The notes beneath the pieces are model-generated. The model was not told the DNA's origin, did no database searches, and saw only the letters and a list, made by a program, of their open reading frames with translations. A program made the position numbers and the translations under genes. A DNA stretch of 64,000 bases, from positions 5,091,501 through 5,155,500 of the forward strand of contig NC_091966.1 of assembly GCF_036711975.1 (NCBI RefSeq). Direction: 5' to 3'. This document shows, piece by piece, positions 12,770-24,720 of this stretch (the first letter of the stretch is position 1; each line of letters starts with the position of its first letter). Source of the stretch: Onthophagus taurus (lineage: Eukaryota > Arthropoda > Insecta > Coleoptera > Scarabaeidae).

Positions 12770-13025
12770 TCTGAAGAAACATTCAGGTTTAACCATACGT
12801 CCCTTAAGAAGGCTAAACCGGAATGTTTATAGGTCTAGTATCAATTTTACTTTTAGTTCAATAAAAATACACAGCAATCTAACCCTGAATGACAATTAAA
12901 ACTAGAACTAACACTAGATCTAGAACTAGAAACATTCAGGTTTAGCCATACGACTCTTAGGACGGCTAAACCAGAGTGTTTCTAGTTCTAGTATCAGTTC
13001 TACTTTTAGTTCAAATTAGTAATAC
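12770..13025. repeat. Palindromic CTAGTTCTAG-family repeat, copy 1 (interrupted)
   Basis: Two facing palindromes are built of 'aacattcaggtttagcc...ggctaaacc..gtgttt' and 'ctagaactagaactaacactagatc' modules, joined by a linker 'agttcaataaaaatacacag'. The same modules recur at 14.16, 29.3, 31.5-33.5, 35.3-35.9, 46.3 and 54.0 kb. A LINE follows directly, and the family resumes at 14,157. Confidence 0.75.
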
Positions 13026-14150
13026 AAGCCAGATTGAACTCGAATTACCCCGATATTCAATGACAGATATTCAAACTCAATATACTCTTGCGGAAAGACG
13101 CCAACGAAGAATAAAAAATGTCAAACATCGAGCAATGACGATGCATCAATCGCGGTAAAGGCGAGTTATAATAGCAATTAGTAAGAGAAGCGGCCAACCG
13201 GAAAAGACATTGATCTCGAGTGGGATAGCTAGGAATTAAGAGAGGCATGTGCAAGGGATATAGTGCATCTCTGCTCGTAGGAGCAATAAGGCAACGCGAA
13301 TTTGTGAGCCAGATAACGCACAAATCTGACCTGCAAGGCCTCAATGCGGTCAATGTACACAACATACGCAGGATTCCATACAACTGAACCAAAATTAAGA
13401 ATACTGTTCACATAAGCCATGTACAAAGATTCTATGCACTGTAGGTTGGTAAATGAATTTGATATTCTAATAATGAAACCTAAGTTCTTATTCGTCTTAC
13501 TGATAAGTTCATGTACATGATATAAAAATAACAGTTTGGCACGAGCACTACGCCAACATTCTTTACCTTAGACAACTTAAGGATCCGGGTCCAAGCTCAT
13601 AGTTATGATTTACAGTGTATCTTTTTCTGGTGATTTGATTGCATTTACCATAGTTTAGAAAGAGATAATTATTAGTACAGTAGGTTTGCAAACGATTAAG
13701 ATCCATTTGAAGTTTTTGGCAATCAGAAGAAGATTCAATCTTGGAAAATATTTTGCAATCATCGGCATATAGCAAAAAATTATTATGGTGAAAGCACTCA
13801 TAAATATCGTTTATATAAGCCACAAACAGAACCGGACCCAAGTGACTACCCTGAGGCATTCCTGAAGTGACCGGAATAAAGTTAGGTATGTAAATATTAA
13901 TTTTTACAGCCTGACATCTATCAGAGATATAAGACGCAAACCACATTAATAATCCATCAGTTAAGTCACATTTTTGTAATTTGGTCAGGAGTGCCCCATG
14001 ATGTAGCTTGTCAAAAAATTCTAAAGCGGGATGATGATTATCGAGGTTAACGAGTGGATCATCGCATGAGTGTAGAGTTTATCGCGGCTAAATTACACAA
14101 AATCAAATCTAAAGTTCTACTATTACAGTTAACTATGGTATTAAATTGAA
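13026..14150 (-). mobile_element. Degenerate Jockey-like LINE fragment (reverse transcriptase)
   Basis: On the minus strand the RT reads HHPALEFFDKLHHGALLTKL, WFASYISDRCQAVKI, SGMPQGSHLGPVLF and FLLYADDCKIF (catalytic box), followed by LQTYCTNNYLFLNYGKC. A later piece (about 13,430-13,230) reads MYMAYVNSILNFGSVVWNP. Frame changes and loss of both ends mark it as dead. It splits the palindromic repeat around it. Confidence 0.8.
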
Positions 14151-14285
14151 TCCGAATGATTCTAGTTTTAGTGTTAGTTCAATAAAAATACACATCCATC
14201 TAACTCTGAATGACATTTAAAATTAGAACTAACACTACACCTACAACTAGAAAGTTTCAGATTTAGACGTGCTTCTTCAGGCGAG
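14151..14285. repeat. Palindromic CTAGTTCTAG-family repeat, continuation
   Basis: It contains 'ttctagttttagtgttagttcaataaaaatacacatc' and 'agaactaacactac' modules shared with 12.77-13.02 kb. This is the other side of the LINE-split copy. Confidence 0.65.
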
Positions 14286-14638
14286 GACCAAATTTAGTGA
14301 ATCATATTGAATTAAGTCATTCCAGTTCCGTCTCAATAAAAGACATGGAAAATAGATTATGAGAATTTAATCCTCGTGATAGCTACTGAAACACAAGGAA
14401 CAATAAATCCAACTTAAATTTTAAGATGTTTTAAAAAAGACTTTATTTTTCAAAGACAACTGAAACTTTCAAAAACACAACATTTTAATTTATTAAAAAT
14501 ACATTATTTTTTTTTGTTAAAATTAATGCTATTATCTTACGCAAACAGAGATATTTTAGAGCAAAATACATCTACTTAAAATTAAGCTAAAATGATTTTT
14601 TTAACAAATATTTTTTAGCCTTTACAACAAAAATATAA

Positions 14639-17600
14639 TTAACGAGTCGCTTGATAACCTGGAAATAAACTTAACAACACTTCGGACAAATTTTCATTAA
14701 CATTTAGCGGGTATTTTTTACCCAAATCATTTCTACAGCACGGACAGGTAAACATTTTCAAATTAAACGCCCTTTTTAAACATTTTAAACAAAAATTGTG
14801 TTTACAACTTGTCGTAACCGGTTTTAAAACTAATTCTTGACAACAAATACACATAAATAATTCTTGGAGGACCTCCAAAAATTTTGATTGTCCGTCTTTA
14901 AGAGATTCTTTCGCCTCCAACCACAATTTTTCATTCGCTTCATCAGTATCAATGAGGTTAGTTAATTTCGAATCGAGTTTGAACTCAATTTTTTTAGCCT
15001 TTTTAAATGCAATTTCAAGACTTTGGTCTTTTTCTTGTAGAGGTTTTCGTTTCTTTCCACGTTTTTCTAAATCTTTCTTTGACGATTCAGCTTCTTCATA
15101 ACCATCAGGGAGAATCATTGGAAGTTCTTGACCGTTTTTATGCCACGGGGCGGGATTTGGATCGTCTCTCCTCAACAAATATCTCCAAACAATAAAACCA
15201 GATTTACCTTTTTCTTGATAAAATTTAACGACTTTATAAATCCCATCGTATCGATAACCTAATTCCGGTGCATATTTAGATTTTTTTAATTTTAATTTAA
15301 AACTCCGAACAACGCGAACTGGTTCACCGTTTTTCCAATTTTTTAGGTTACAATTGTTTGATAAAGCTTTGTTTTCTCGCGTTAATTTTTGATCACAAGT
15401 TTGTTTATTAACGCGTTTATTTCCCGATAAATCTCGTCCACCCGATCCAGTATAAAGAATTTCTTCGCCGTTATCAACATCATCTTCGTAACCACCAGAA
15501 ACAACTATGCTATAAGCAAAATGTGATTCGCTTCCATGAATACCACTTACAGGAGCACGATGAACTCCTTCTCCGGATACTTGAGTGCGATATCTCCAAC
15601 AAGTTCCAACTTGTACACCAGGTATTGGACCTGTAATGGTAAAATAAGTTAATATTAAGCAACCTCAGGTGTTTTCAACGGTTCATATAGCGAGTTGAAC
15701 GTTGCTACACGTCTTGTTTACATTGTCAAAAGGAATATTCATTTAACAACTATCGTCATTATTGAAGGACGCCTTTAGAATTGAGAAGATCAAAGAGAGA
15801 AAGGAAAATGCCGAGTAGATATGATGATAGTTACGTTTCTGTGAGCTTTTGCAATGTTGAAAATCCAAATAATTTTGAGGAGGCGATAAATAGTAATCAG
15901 ACAGAACAGTGGAAACTAGCTATGAATAAGGAAATGGAACGTTTAAAGAAAAATAAAACTTGGTAATTTGTCAAAAAGCCAGAGAATAAAAAAAAGTGTA
16001 GATGTGAAGTGGGTTTATACAAAAAAGTCAAATAACATTTATAAAGCCAGATTAGTTGTAAAAGGTTTTCAACAATCTGAAATTGTGGATGATATTTATT
16101 TACTAGTAGCTAAAATGCTGTCAAGAAAAACTAATTATAGAACAAATAGATGTAGAGCCTGCTTTCTTGAACGGTAAATTTTTTTCAAAAATATATGTAA
16201 ATCAAACTGAAGGATTTGAAGATGGGACAGACAGAGTTTGTAAACTAGAAAAAGCATTATATGGTTTAAGAAAAAGTACTGGCGCATGGTACGATTGTTT
16301 TGATGAATTTTTAAAGGAGCAACGAAAAACGCTAGAAGATATCAAACCAAAATTGTTAGTAAAATATATAGACGATTTATTGATAATAACAAAGAAAAAT
16401 AAATATGATCAGTTATTAACACTTTTCAACAACTACAATGGCAGATTGAAATTCACAGTAGAAAAACCAAAAAATTCACAATTACCTTTTTTGGACTTGA
16501 AAATAATGATAAATAATAATGAAAATAAAATATACAGATCTTGGTATAGAAAAGAAATATCAAGCAATAGGGCATTACAGTATTTGAGTAATCATCCAAA
16601 ATCACAAATTTTGAATACCATGGAAAATTTAATTAGAAGAAGTATAACATTAACAGATAAACCATTTGTTAGAGATATAAAAACAAAAATTTTTAATATT
16701 TTGATAGAAAATGATTACCCTAAGACGTTAATAAATAGAAGTTGGTATAAAATATATAATAAACATATATAATTAACATCAATATAAATAACACCAATAA
16801 TAAACCAACTACCAAAGAAAATCATAAATATAATTTACGAGAGAGAAACATAAAAATTGATAATAAGAAACAAACAAGAAACAATTCTTAATTACAAATT
16901 ATATTAATGGAAATAAGAAAGACAATAACATACAAACAAATAATAATGATAATACACAAGTAAAAATAGATAATATTACTCAAATGAAATATCATAAAAT
17001 CAAATATATACCTGAAATGACATAAAATAACAAAAATTTTTAAGAAGTATGAGATAAATGAAATAAAATGCGCACAATATAATCGTAATAAATTACAAAC
17101 ATTGATGACTAATATGAAAGACAAAATAAAACCTATGGATAAGGTAAATACAATTTATCAACTGGTATGGTATGGACTGTAACAAACTTTACATAGGAGA
17201 ATCAAAAGAACATCTTCACAGCCGTTTAAAACAACATCAACATGATGTAAAAAGTTTGAAAACAATAAATAAGACAGCATTGTGCCAACATAGAATAAAA
17301 AAACAGCACCATTTTAATTTTGAAAAATCAAAAATTTTCAGTAACGAAAAAAATACATTTAATAGGAAAAATTTGGAAGTAATATTTATAACCAAGAATA
17401 TAAACAAAACAGTAAATTTCAAATCAGATAAGGGAAAAATAGGTACCCTGTATGCCAAAATAATAGACATAAAAACTTTACACGAAAACCAAACCACATG
17501 GTTATTTTTAATAGGAAAGTCAACTCCAATCAAAAAAGAAATTTCCCCATATAACGAACAAATTAATAATAAAACACTAAAAAAAACTCTATTGATGGTA

Positions 17601-20600
17601 CGTAAATGAAAATATTTAAACAAATTTTATACTTAAATATAGATGTTGTTTGTTAATCTTTTGGTTTAAACAGTATATGTTTTTTAAGATTAGTTTTTGT
17701 TTGAGATAACGTGATAGTTTACAGTGATTTGATGTTTTGTAGATTGTTATGTACCTGATGGGCGAATATTACGCTCGAAACGTCGTACTTAACTTTGTAG
17801 ACATGTATTAATTTAAATACAAGAAAAATTAACAAGAAGAATGAAGTGTGTTACTACCAATTAAAAAATTATATAAAATAAAAACCTCCTTTAAAATAAA
17901 AAAGAATATATAAAGAAAAACGCTAGGTTTTTATCAACGCTTTTATCAAAGTCAACCTTTTTTTTTACGTACAATTAAACGGTGTAATAAAAACTATAGC
18001 ATTCCATTTAAAATAACGAAGTTATGGTCTACTTCCGGTAGACTGGAAGTGGCGGCCATCTTGAAAATATTTTAGATCGAAAGTTCCGAACGAACAACCC
18101 ATGCTACCAAAATTTCAAATCTCTACGAATAATGGAACTTAAAAAAGTTTTAACGAACCAGTTACGCGAGACAGCCTGTATACAAAGTAGTTCAGTTTTT
18201 AATCGGGAAACTTTACTAGAACGTAGTACTTGCCAAAATAACACAAGTTTTTTTATATAAACACTCAAGTAGGGTCGCAATTCGTTTGTTTTCGAACTAT
18301 GAGCTGTCAAAGTTGAGCTAAAAATTTACATTTTGTTTAGTATTTCGGCTATAAGTAAACCGTAGAATTTAAAACTTTGTACGCATTTACTACTGATTAA
18401 AACCTTATTTTTAAACATACCTTAAACTTCCCTAGCGCCCTCTAAGGGGATGAAATTCACCACCCCCTTGATTTTTTTTTATAAGAATTTTTGAACACTA
18501 TTAAATATTAACATAAAAAAATATGGGATTGCTCATTCTTTAGTGGTACTTTTTTGTCTCTTTAATATTTTCCTTAAAGTTAATAGTTTTTCTGTAAAAA
18601 AATAAAATATCGTGACATGTACCGCTATGTTTAGCTAAAATTATTCCAAAAGTTGGCTTTGAGAATTTGTAAGTTTCGTTTAGGTTGAATCCTCATAATT
18701 GTTGATGATTATTAATAATTTTTGACTTAAAGAGTAACAATTTTTTAATATTGTTTAAAAAACAACGTCATTTGTTCAGACAGACATTAACCTTATACAG
18801 GTGTATCTGAATGACTGCAACAAATTTCAAGGGGTGATTCTTTAGAGTGAATTTTAAGGGTACTTTAATATATAAACCATGGGCGACTTCGGCTCCCCTA
18901 AGGAGCTACACCCCTCAAAAAATGGCGGAAAATTTTGGTTTAATTTTTTTTTTTCAAAAACCATAAACACTAGGAAAATGAAATTTGGGTAATATGTTTA
19001 ACTTATAATAGGGCACGTTTTGACCCTATTTGTACTTTCAATCTACCCTTCGAAACTACTAAACGTAACCACTCCCTTTTACTATTATTATTGTTTTATT
19101 TAAAATTTTGAAACGTCGAGTGAACGAGTAAATGCGATAGAACTTTATTCAAAAATTAATTTGAAAAACAATAATAATAGTAAAAAAGCACTGACATTTA
19201 AACGTCAAAAATATTTCTTAAAGAAATTGCAGAGCTTACTAAGATTTTTTCAATAAAATTCATTCCAACATTCGATTAACAACCCTACGCTTAACAGTTA
19301 GTGTTTGTTTAATTAATATTTTTCTCAGAAATTATCAAATTTTCGAAGAATACCAAAGAGACAACAAAATTTTAGAATATTTTTATCTATCTAAATAAAA
19401 TTTTTCCAATGTATTTGCACCTTCATAAAAAAATCTAGGCAAAAATAGAACGGGGGTGGTTACGTTTAGTAACTTAGAAGGAAATATTGAAAGTGCAAAT
19501 ATGCTAGAAACGTGCCCTATTATAAGTTAAACATATTCCCCAAATTTCATTTTCCTAGCGTTTATGGTTTTTGAGAAAAAAAATTTTTCGCCGTTTTTGG
19601 AGGGGTGTAGCTCCTTAGGGAAGTCGAAGTTGCCCATGGTTCATATATTAAAATACCTTTAAAATTCACTGAAGAATCACCCCTTGAAGTTTGTTGCAAT
19701 CATTCAGATACATCCTGTATACCGGGTGTCTCTTAGAAGTGGTTCACCCCATATTTCTTTTTTATTATTAGTAATATAAGAAAACCATTTGAAATGCATA
19801 ATTAGGCCGTTAAAACGGATTATTACGACATGAAATCATTTACTTTGTACTTCCGGTTATACCGGATGTGAGTACTAATTTCGCTATTTTTTTAAATTTA
19901 TAAATTTTTTTCTTCAGTTGGGTAGACAGCATAATTTCACATAACTTTTACTTGAAAAAATTTTCACGATCGTTTATAATTCTTGAAAAAAAATTATTTT
20001 CATTGTTTTTTAACGTTTTAGTACATTCGGAAAATGTACTATAACTTTTGACGCATAGTAGCTAGGTTAATAGTATAAATTACGCTGTGTTCCTCTTGAT
20101 TTACTATTTCTCGAGCAGTGATCACTGCTATGCTTTAGTCAGTGGTTCTTTTTTAATAATGGTGTAAGTTAACAGTTGTATTAAATTAGTTATAAAGGAA
20201 AAACGCGAATAAACGCGTGAAGCAATAGAAAATTTATTTTCTAATGCCTCACGAGACCTTACAGGCGTATTATATACCTCATTTTTGATTTTGCCCTATA
20301 AAAAGAATCTAAAGGTGTGAGGTCAGATGACCTGGAAGGTTTTAACCAAAATAAAGTAAACAATCAAAATTATAATGTACAATGGACATTGTACATTGTA
20401 AGTTACTATCAGCTACAGAACATTTAGTGTAAAAGAACAAAAAATAAAGAAAAAAAAATGAACGATCAAAAATAATTGAATTAAACTTAATTGTTTGTTC
20501 GCGTTTTTCTTTTAAAACTAATTTAATACAACTGTATTAAAAAAACAAGATAACATAAGAACCACTGTCTGAAGCATACCAGTGATCACTGCTCGAGAAA

Positions 20601-23167
20601 TAGCAAATCAAGAGGAACAGCGTAATTTATACTATTAACCTAGCTACTATGCGTCAAAAGTTGTAATACATTTTCCGAAGGTACTAAAACGCTAAAAAAT
20701 AACGAAAATAATTTTTTTACAAAAATTAGAAGCAATCCTGAAAATTTTTTTAAGTAAAAGTTATGTGAAATTATGCTGTCTATCCAACTGAAGAAAAAAA
20801 AATTATAGATTTAAAAAACTAGCAAAATTAGTACTCACTTTCGGTATAACCGGAAGCACAAAGAGAATGATTTCATGTCCTAATAATCCGTTTTAACGGC
20901 CTAATTATGCATTCCAAATAGTTTTCTTATATCACTAATAATAAAAAAAATATTGGGGTGAGACGTCTGTGAAGTTAGCACCTCATTTTTTTAAAACTTC
21001 AAATTTCTCTTGAGTTCCCCATTGCACCCTATTGAGTTCTATAGTTCTCTACCATTTTTATTAAAAGTTCACAAAACGAGATCACAAAATTTTTCAATAA
21101 CTATTAAACGAATGCACGTATCTAAAAACTTTATTAAAATATCTTTTAGAACTCGTGAGGTGCTACCCAGAACTCCTATTTCTTAAATTAAGAAATTAAC
21201 ATTTAAGAAATAGGACTTCTGGGTAGCACCTCACGAGTTCTAACGAAAATGATTAAGGCCCGAAGCCGTAAAACTAATATTTAAGAAACTGTGCGCGATT
21301 TTAAGTGTTCACATTGAGATTTCGTAAATGTCCCGGAGGGGTGAAAATTTTGAAAAGTTCCAGGAGTTCTGAATAGCACCTCACGAGTTCTAAAAGATAT
21401 TTTAATAAAGTTTTTAGATACGTGCATTCGTTTAATAGTTATTGCAAATTTTGTGATCTCATTTTGTGAACTTAGCACCCCAAAAAGTCGATATCGATGT
21501 TTTTGCCTATTTTTGCGGAACTTTTAATAAAAATGGTAGAGAACTATAGAACTCAATGGGGTGCAATGGGAACTCAAGAGAAATTTGAAGTTTTAAGAAA
21601 ATGAGGTGCTAACTTCACAGACGTGGGGGTGAGCCACTTCTGAGGGACACTCAATTACTCATTATATTTTTTATATTCTTTTTATTGTGTTCTATAAATT
21701 TAAATTTGACTTTGATATTAAATTTCAAGACTTTTTTATTGATTAGTTAAATTGAAGGATTGTTAATCTTATTGTAGAGTCTCTGAGGATGGCCATGGGC
21801 CAAAACTAGTAAGACTTAATTAATAAAAACCAGTTTCAAAAGTACAATACTGAGAAAATTAAATTTAATTACCTTTTCACAAATTAAACAACTGGTAAAA
21901 TGGATTCTAATTATAATTATCTAATAAACTTGTGTTATTTTGGCAAGTACCTGTATATCTTTCTTTTGTGGACTTGTACAAATTGCCAGTGTGGCAATTT
22001 TGTATCAATACATATTATTATTATTAATTACAAACCTAAATGATTCACAGGAACAATTGTGCATATTTTCGTACGACCAACACACGCCATTCCTTTCCCC
22101 CAATCCCTTTTGGTTGATGAGTTTTGATTAGAAGCACTTTTCTTTTTCGTCGCCTTTAATTTCCCTCCAGCCATAACAATTTCGTTTTCATCAATTTTAC
22201 AATTAGGACAAAACCAATCATTTTCATCCGGTACTTTTTCCAATGGTGGATCCAAACAATAAATATGATACCCATAATTGCACTCGTCACATAATAAAAT
22301 TTTATCCCAATCTCGTTTTCCAAAACAAATTTTACAACCACAATCATTACATTTCTTCTTTGGATCATCTTTGCATTTTGAACAAATGTATGGGATTTTA
22401 CGTAAAGATAATTTATCAAAAAAGTTTTCATCACGGTTAATATTTTCGTTTAAAGCTTCGATTCGATAAACCGGTTGGGTGGGTTTAAACTCAATTTCAA
22501 GGCGGTTTTCATCATCGTTAAATAGAAGGGAACCTTTTAAACCGTTCCGTTTTACACTATCAACACAAAAATCGTACCAAAATCCTAATTTTTTTGGTTC
22601 ATCAACGTTGTAGTTAACTAAAACGGTGTGGTTTGGTTTTAATTCGTCTCGTTTTATTTCAAAATACGATTGTGGGCGGATGTCGTTGAATGTAACTTGA
22701 ATGTGACCTCGTTCGACATCTGATCGACGCACCACGTGAAAAATAAGTTCTTCTTTATCTATTTCTTTTCTTTTAGTGATTCTCGCGATTTTTGCTTCAA
22801 ACCAAGCCCCATCCGCATCCTTCATGTCCACATAATCACCAATTTGGTAAAATTCACTTTCCGTATCGATTTCTTCTGTAACCGTTTCTACGATTTCTTC
22901 TTTTTTCTGCTCCTCTTCAATTATCTTTTCTTCTGTCGGTAATGTTTTCACGAAAAGTTGTATTACATCGTTTAGATTAATTTTATAATCGAGAAGAGTG
23001 TAACAATCAGATAGTTCTTTGCCACCGTAGTATAGTTTTTGTCTTTCCGGTTCAATATCTAATTTTTCTTGGATTTTCTTCCGGATTTCTACGATTAACA
23101 TTTTTCTTGATACCAGGAGAGGTATCTCGTCACTTTTCTCGCCCAATTTACGTATTTTGATATACAT
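14639..23167 (-). CDS. Uhrf1: UHRF1: E3 ubiquitin ligase and hemimethylated-CG reader
   Basis: Two coding exons, 23167-22036 and 15630-14639, join at phase 1 (NHL-G-PIPGVQ) to 707 aa, close to vertebrate UHRF1 (about 790). In order: ubiquitin-like domain (1-76), tandem Tudor (about 105-235), PHD finger (261-324, CSKC...CDECNYGYHIYC...WFCPNC), SRA domain (about 355-520) with the GSGGRDLSGNKR base-flipping/finger region and YDGIYKVVKF, and a C3HC4 RING (638-677, CICCQEL...CKHNFC...CPCC). In the family, SRA binds hemimethylated CG, Tudor-PHD reads H3, and RING ubiquitinates H3 to recruit DNMT1, all in the nucleus. All key modules look intact. The 6.4-kb intron splits the SRA and is packed with transposons. 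A poly(A) signal lies near 14,490. An intact copy suggests a genome with working maintenance methylation. Confidence 0.95.
15770..16320 (+). mobile_element. Ty1/copia reverse-transcriptase fragment
   Basis: Three frames in succession give RRSKRERKMPSRYDD...NFEEAINSNQTEQWKLAMNKE, then DVKWVYTKKSNNIYKARLVV, then YVNQTEGFEDGTDRVCKLEK and ALYGLRKSTGAWYDCFDEFL. This is the conserved N-terminal part of copia RT. It is frameshifted twice and cut at about 16,320, where Penelope sequence starts. Confidence 0.85.
16321..17830 (+). mobile_element. Penelope-like element, 5'-truncated, RT plus GIY-YIG endonuclease
   Basis: Penelope RT C-terminal part (KYIDDLLIITKKNK, LPFLDLKIMI, LQYLSNHPKSQ) runs to 16,772. 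After a broken linker, a GIY-YIG endonuclease follows at 17,172-17,609 (MDCNKLYIGESKEHLHSRLK and QHQHDVKS). The 3' end (17,757-17,800) carries a hammerhead-like motif. The 5' end is fused in frame to copia RT. Stops between RT and endonuclease show it is dead. Confidence 0.85.
17752..17795 (+). ncRNA. Degenerate hammerhead-ribozyme-like motif at Penelope 3' end
   Basis: CTGATGG, then a short hairpin GCG-AATATTA-CGC, then CGAAAC-GTC flanked by GTAC/GTAC, has the order of a minimal hammerhead (CUGANGA...GAAAC...GUC). Penelope-like elements are known to carry hammerheads. Position A9 reads G here, so activity is unlikely. Confidence 0.4.
17840..18797. other. Unassigned transposon-like sequence in Uhrf1 intron
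   Basis: A patch at 18,000-18,182 (ataacgaagttatgg...cttccggtagac...gacagcctgta) resembles the right end of the element at 4.35-5.84 kb, so it is probably a transposon end. The rest shows no gene. Confidence 0.4.
18798..19717. mobile_element. Foldback DNA element, about 920 bp, arms about 265-280 bp
   Basis: The left arm starts CAGGTGTATCTGAATGA and the right arm ends in its near complement (TCATTCAGATACATCCTG). Arms include 'gggcgacttcggctcccctaaggagctacaccc' and 'aatttgggtaatatgtttaac' and their complements. TA borders both sides. No transposase. Confidence 0.8.
19722..21651. mobile_element. Second foldback element, interrupted by a nested foldback
   Basis: Arms of roughly 500 bp face each other: 'gggtgtctcttagaagtggttcacccc' at the left, with 'ctcgagcagtgatcactgctatg' near the centre, and complements at 20,560-20,962 plus the terminal 21,626-21,651 (gagccacttctgagggacac). 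The last part of the right arm is displaced by a 663-bp insertion. Confidence 0.75.
20963..21625. mobile_element. Nested 663-bp foldback element with 8-bp target duplication
   Basis: It starts ACGTCTGTGAAGTTAGCACC and ends in the complement plus one G. GGGGTGAG is present on both sides (20955-20962 and 21626-21633), an 8-bp duplication as made by hAT-type transposases. Inside is a second palindrome (21149-21242, 'agaactcgtgaggtgctaccc' and complement) and a third pair of arms around 21,110-21,160 and 21,370-21,440. Confidence 0.8.
21660..21860 (+). other. Possible Penelope-type 3' end remnant
   Basis: Sequence near 21,779 (CTGAGGATGGCCATGGGCCA followed by AAAC) has the hairpin-in-core layout of Penelope terminal hammerheads, but the conserved G before AAAC is missing. 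This is weak support for a short remnant. Confidence 0.3.
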
Positions 23168-23250
23168 TTTTAATGTAGAACTACAACAAGCTCAACGTCT
23201 GTTTACTGGATTTTAAAAAATTTTGAGGTTATGTTCGTTACGTCGGTTGG

Positions 23251-23258
23251 TCACGTGA
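23251..23258. promoter_or_regulatory. Palindromic E-box upstream of Uhrf1
   Basis: TCACGTGA lies 84-91 bp upstream of the Uhrf1 ATG, in a short CpG-containing stretch of otherwise AT-rich DNA. bHLH factors of the MYC/USF/MITF group bind CACGTG. No TATA box is obvious. The role is inferred from sequence only. Confidence 0.35.
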
Positions 23259-24130
23259 TGAAAAAACCGCCAAATCAGTTTGCTACTGATTAAAAGAAAT
23301 TAACTTAAATTATTGATAAATGCGGTTTATTTGAATTATAAATTATAGAATTAGTCGGATAGTACGAATTAATAACAAAAATTAAAAGTGATTTTGAATG
23401 TTCTAAATTGTAGCAACATCATCAATCTTTAATGAAAATTTGTTTAAACTTTCATTTTAATCAATTTCTTTTTAATCTTTAATTTTTTTAACTTAATTAG
23501 AGGATATATAAGTAAAAATAATAAATAATTTGAAATTAAAATAATTTAATAAATGGATTTTTGATCATTATTAGTCCTAATGATATTGAGACATTTTAAT
23601 TTTGTTTTTTTATCTGTCAATGTCAGATTTAAAAAAATTTACTTTTGGTGCTTTATATTAATTTGTTGTATTTTACCACTTATTGTTAATCTAACGTATT
23701 TTAATAAATTAAAGTGAAGTGTTTTTGAAAGTTTCAGTTTTAACTTTGAAAAATAAATCTTTTTTTAAAACATCTTAAAATGTAGGTTGAATTTATTATT
23801 ATTAATATTATTCTTATTGTTTCTTGTGTTTCAGAAACGAGGAAATTTACGTAGTAAATATATAACAGATTGTTTAGCAATGATTTATTTAATTAAACGT
23901 TGGCTAACAATAGAAAATGTTGGTTAATTTAGCGTGGAGGTGCCATAATACAAGGACTAGTTTCGAATTGATATAGGTAATCTTAATTATTGACCTCTGC
24001 TTAATTAGTTAAAAACTCTATAACTTCAGTTGATAAAGCCGGGGCTGCTTCCGGCCGAGGTGCTACAATATAATACAACATACAATAGGCTTGTTTTGGT
24101 TCGAGAGATCTGTAGTTCCAAACAGTTCAA
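23259..24130. other. Uhrf1 upstream region, no gene seen
   Basis: AT-rich sequence with no recognisable exon, ending in LINE debris. Confidence 0.4.
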
Positions 24131-24720
24131 ACAACTCTCTTTGATCTGACCAAGACTTTCGACTGCGTTGACCACGACTTATTATTGCTAAAATTAAAAG
24201 CTCACCATTTTAGTGAACTTAGTATGTTTCTTTTAACACTACCAGACTTTTGATAAAATTACTGTTAAATACAGAGTCCCACAAGAATCTGTACTAGGTC
24301 CGTTGCTGTTTTTGATGTTTATTAATGCCTGTCACATAGCTCAGAGGTTGTACTTTATGCGGATGATGCAGCAACTCTAAATACCCGCCCTAATTTCAAT
24401 ACTCTTGATCAAGCTGTGTCTAGCAGTACCCAAAGACTTCTGTCTTGGTTTGAATCTCATAATCTTGCGTCCAAAACTGAGTCATTGACGTTTACTTTAC
24501 GGGAAATTCCTCCAAATCTCACTTAGCCGGTTAAATATCTGGTAGTGATACTTGATTCCAAGCTAACATGGGAGGCTCTTTTGCTGAGCTTGGTCAAGAA
24601 CTTAAATAAGTGTATTTTTGCAATTAGAAATCTGATAAATATATACTATTTGACACTTATTACGTCTATTCTGCTCACGTTGCCCAAGCTTTTGGAATGC
24701 AAAGGAGATGCTTGAGAGTC
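24131..24720 (+). mobile_element. Degenerate LINE reverse-transcriptase fragment
   Basis: Readable pieces are DLTKTFDCVDHDLLLLKLKA, VPQESVLGPLLFLMF, YADDAATLNTRPNFNTLDQA, LLSWFESHNLASKTESLTF and VKYLVVILDSKLTWEALL. They lie in several frames and form an RT core of Jockey/CR1 type. Confidence 0.75.

Larger units (their letters stand above)
15631..22035 (-). other. Uhrf1 intron 1, transposon-filled
   Basis: The intron runs from GTTTGT (after 22036) to ...ATTACAG (before 15630). It holds, left to right on the plus strand, copia debris, a Penelope element, unassigned transposon ends and three foldback elements, one nested. No host exon was seen inside it. Confidence 0.85.

Noticed and set aside
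17237..17623. 128-codon minus-strand frame
   Set aside because: Antisense of the Penelope GIY-YIG endonuclease; Phe/Ile-rich shadow.
21281..21478. 65-codon minus-strand frame in the nested foldback
   Set aside because: Inside palindromic non-coding arms; no domain.
22156..22942. Open frames on both strands overlapping Uhrf1 exon 1
   Set aside because: Shadows of the Uhrf1 coding frame; no motif or splice context of their own.
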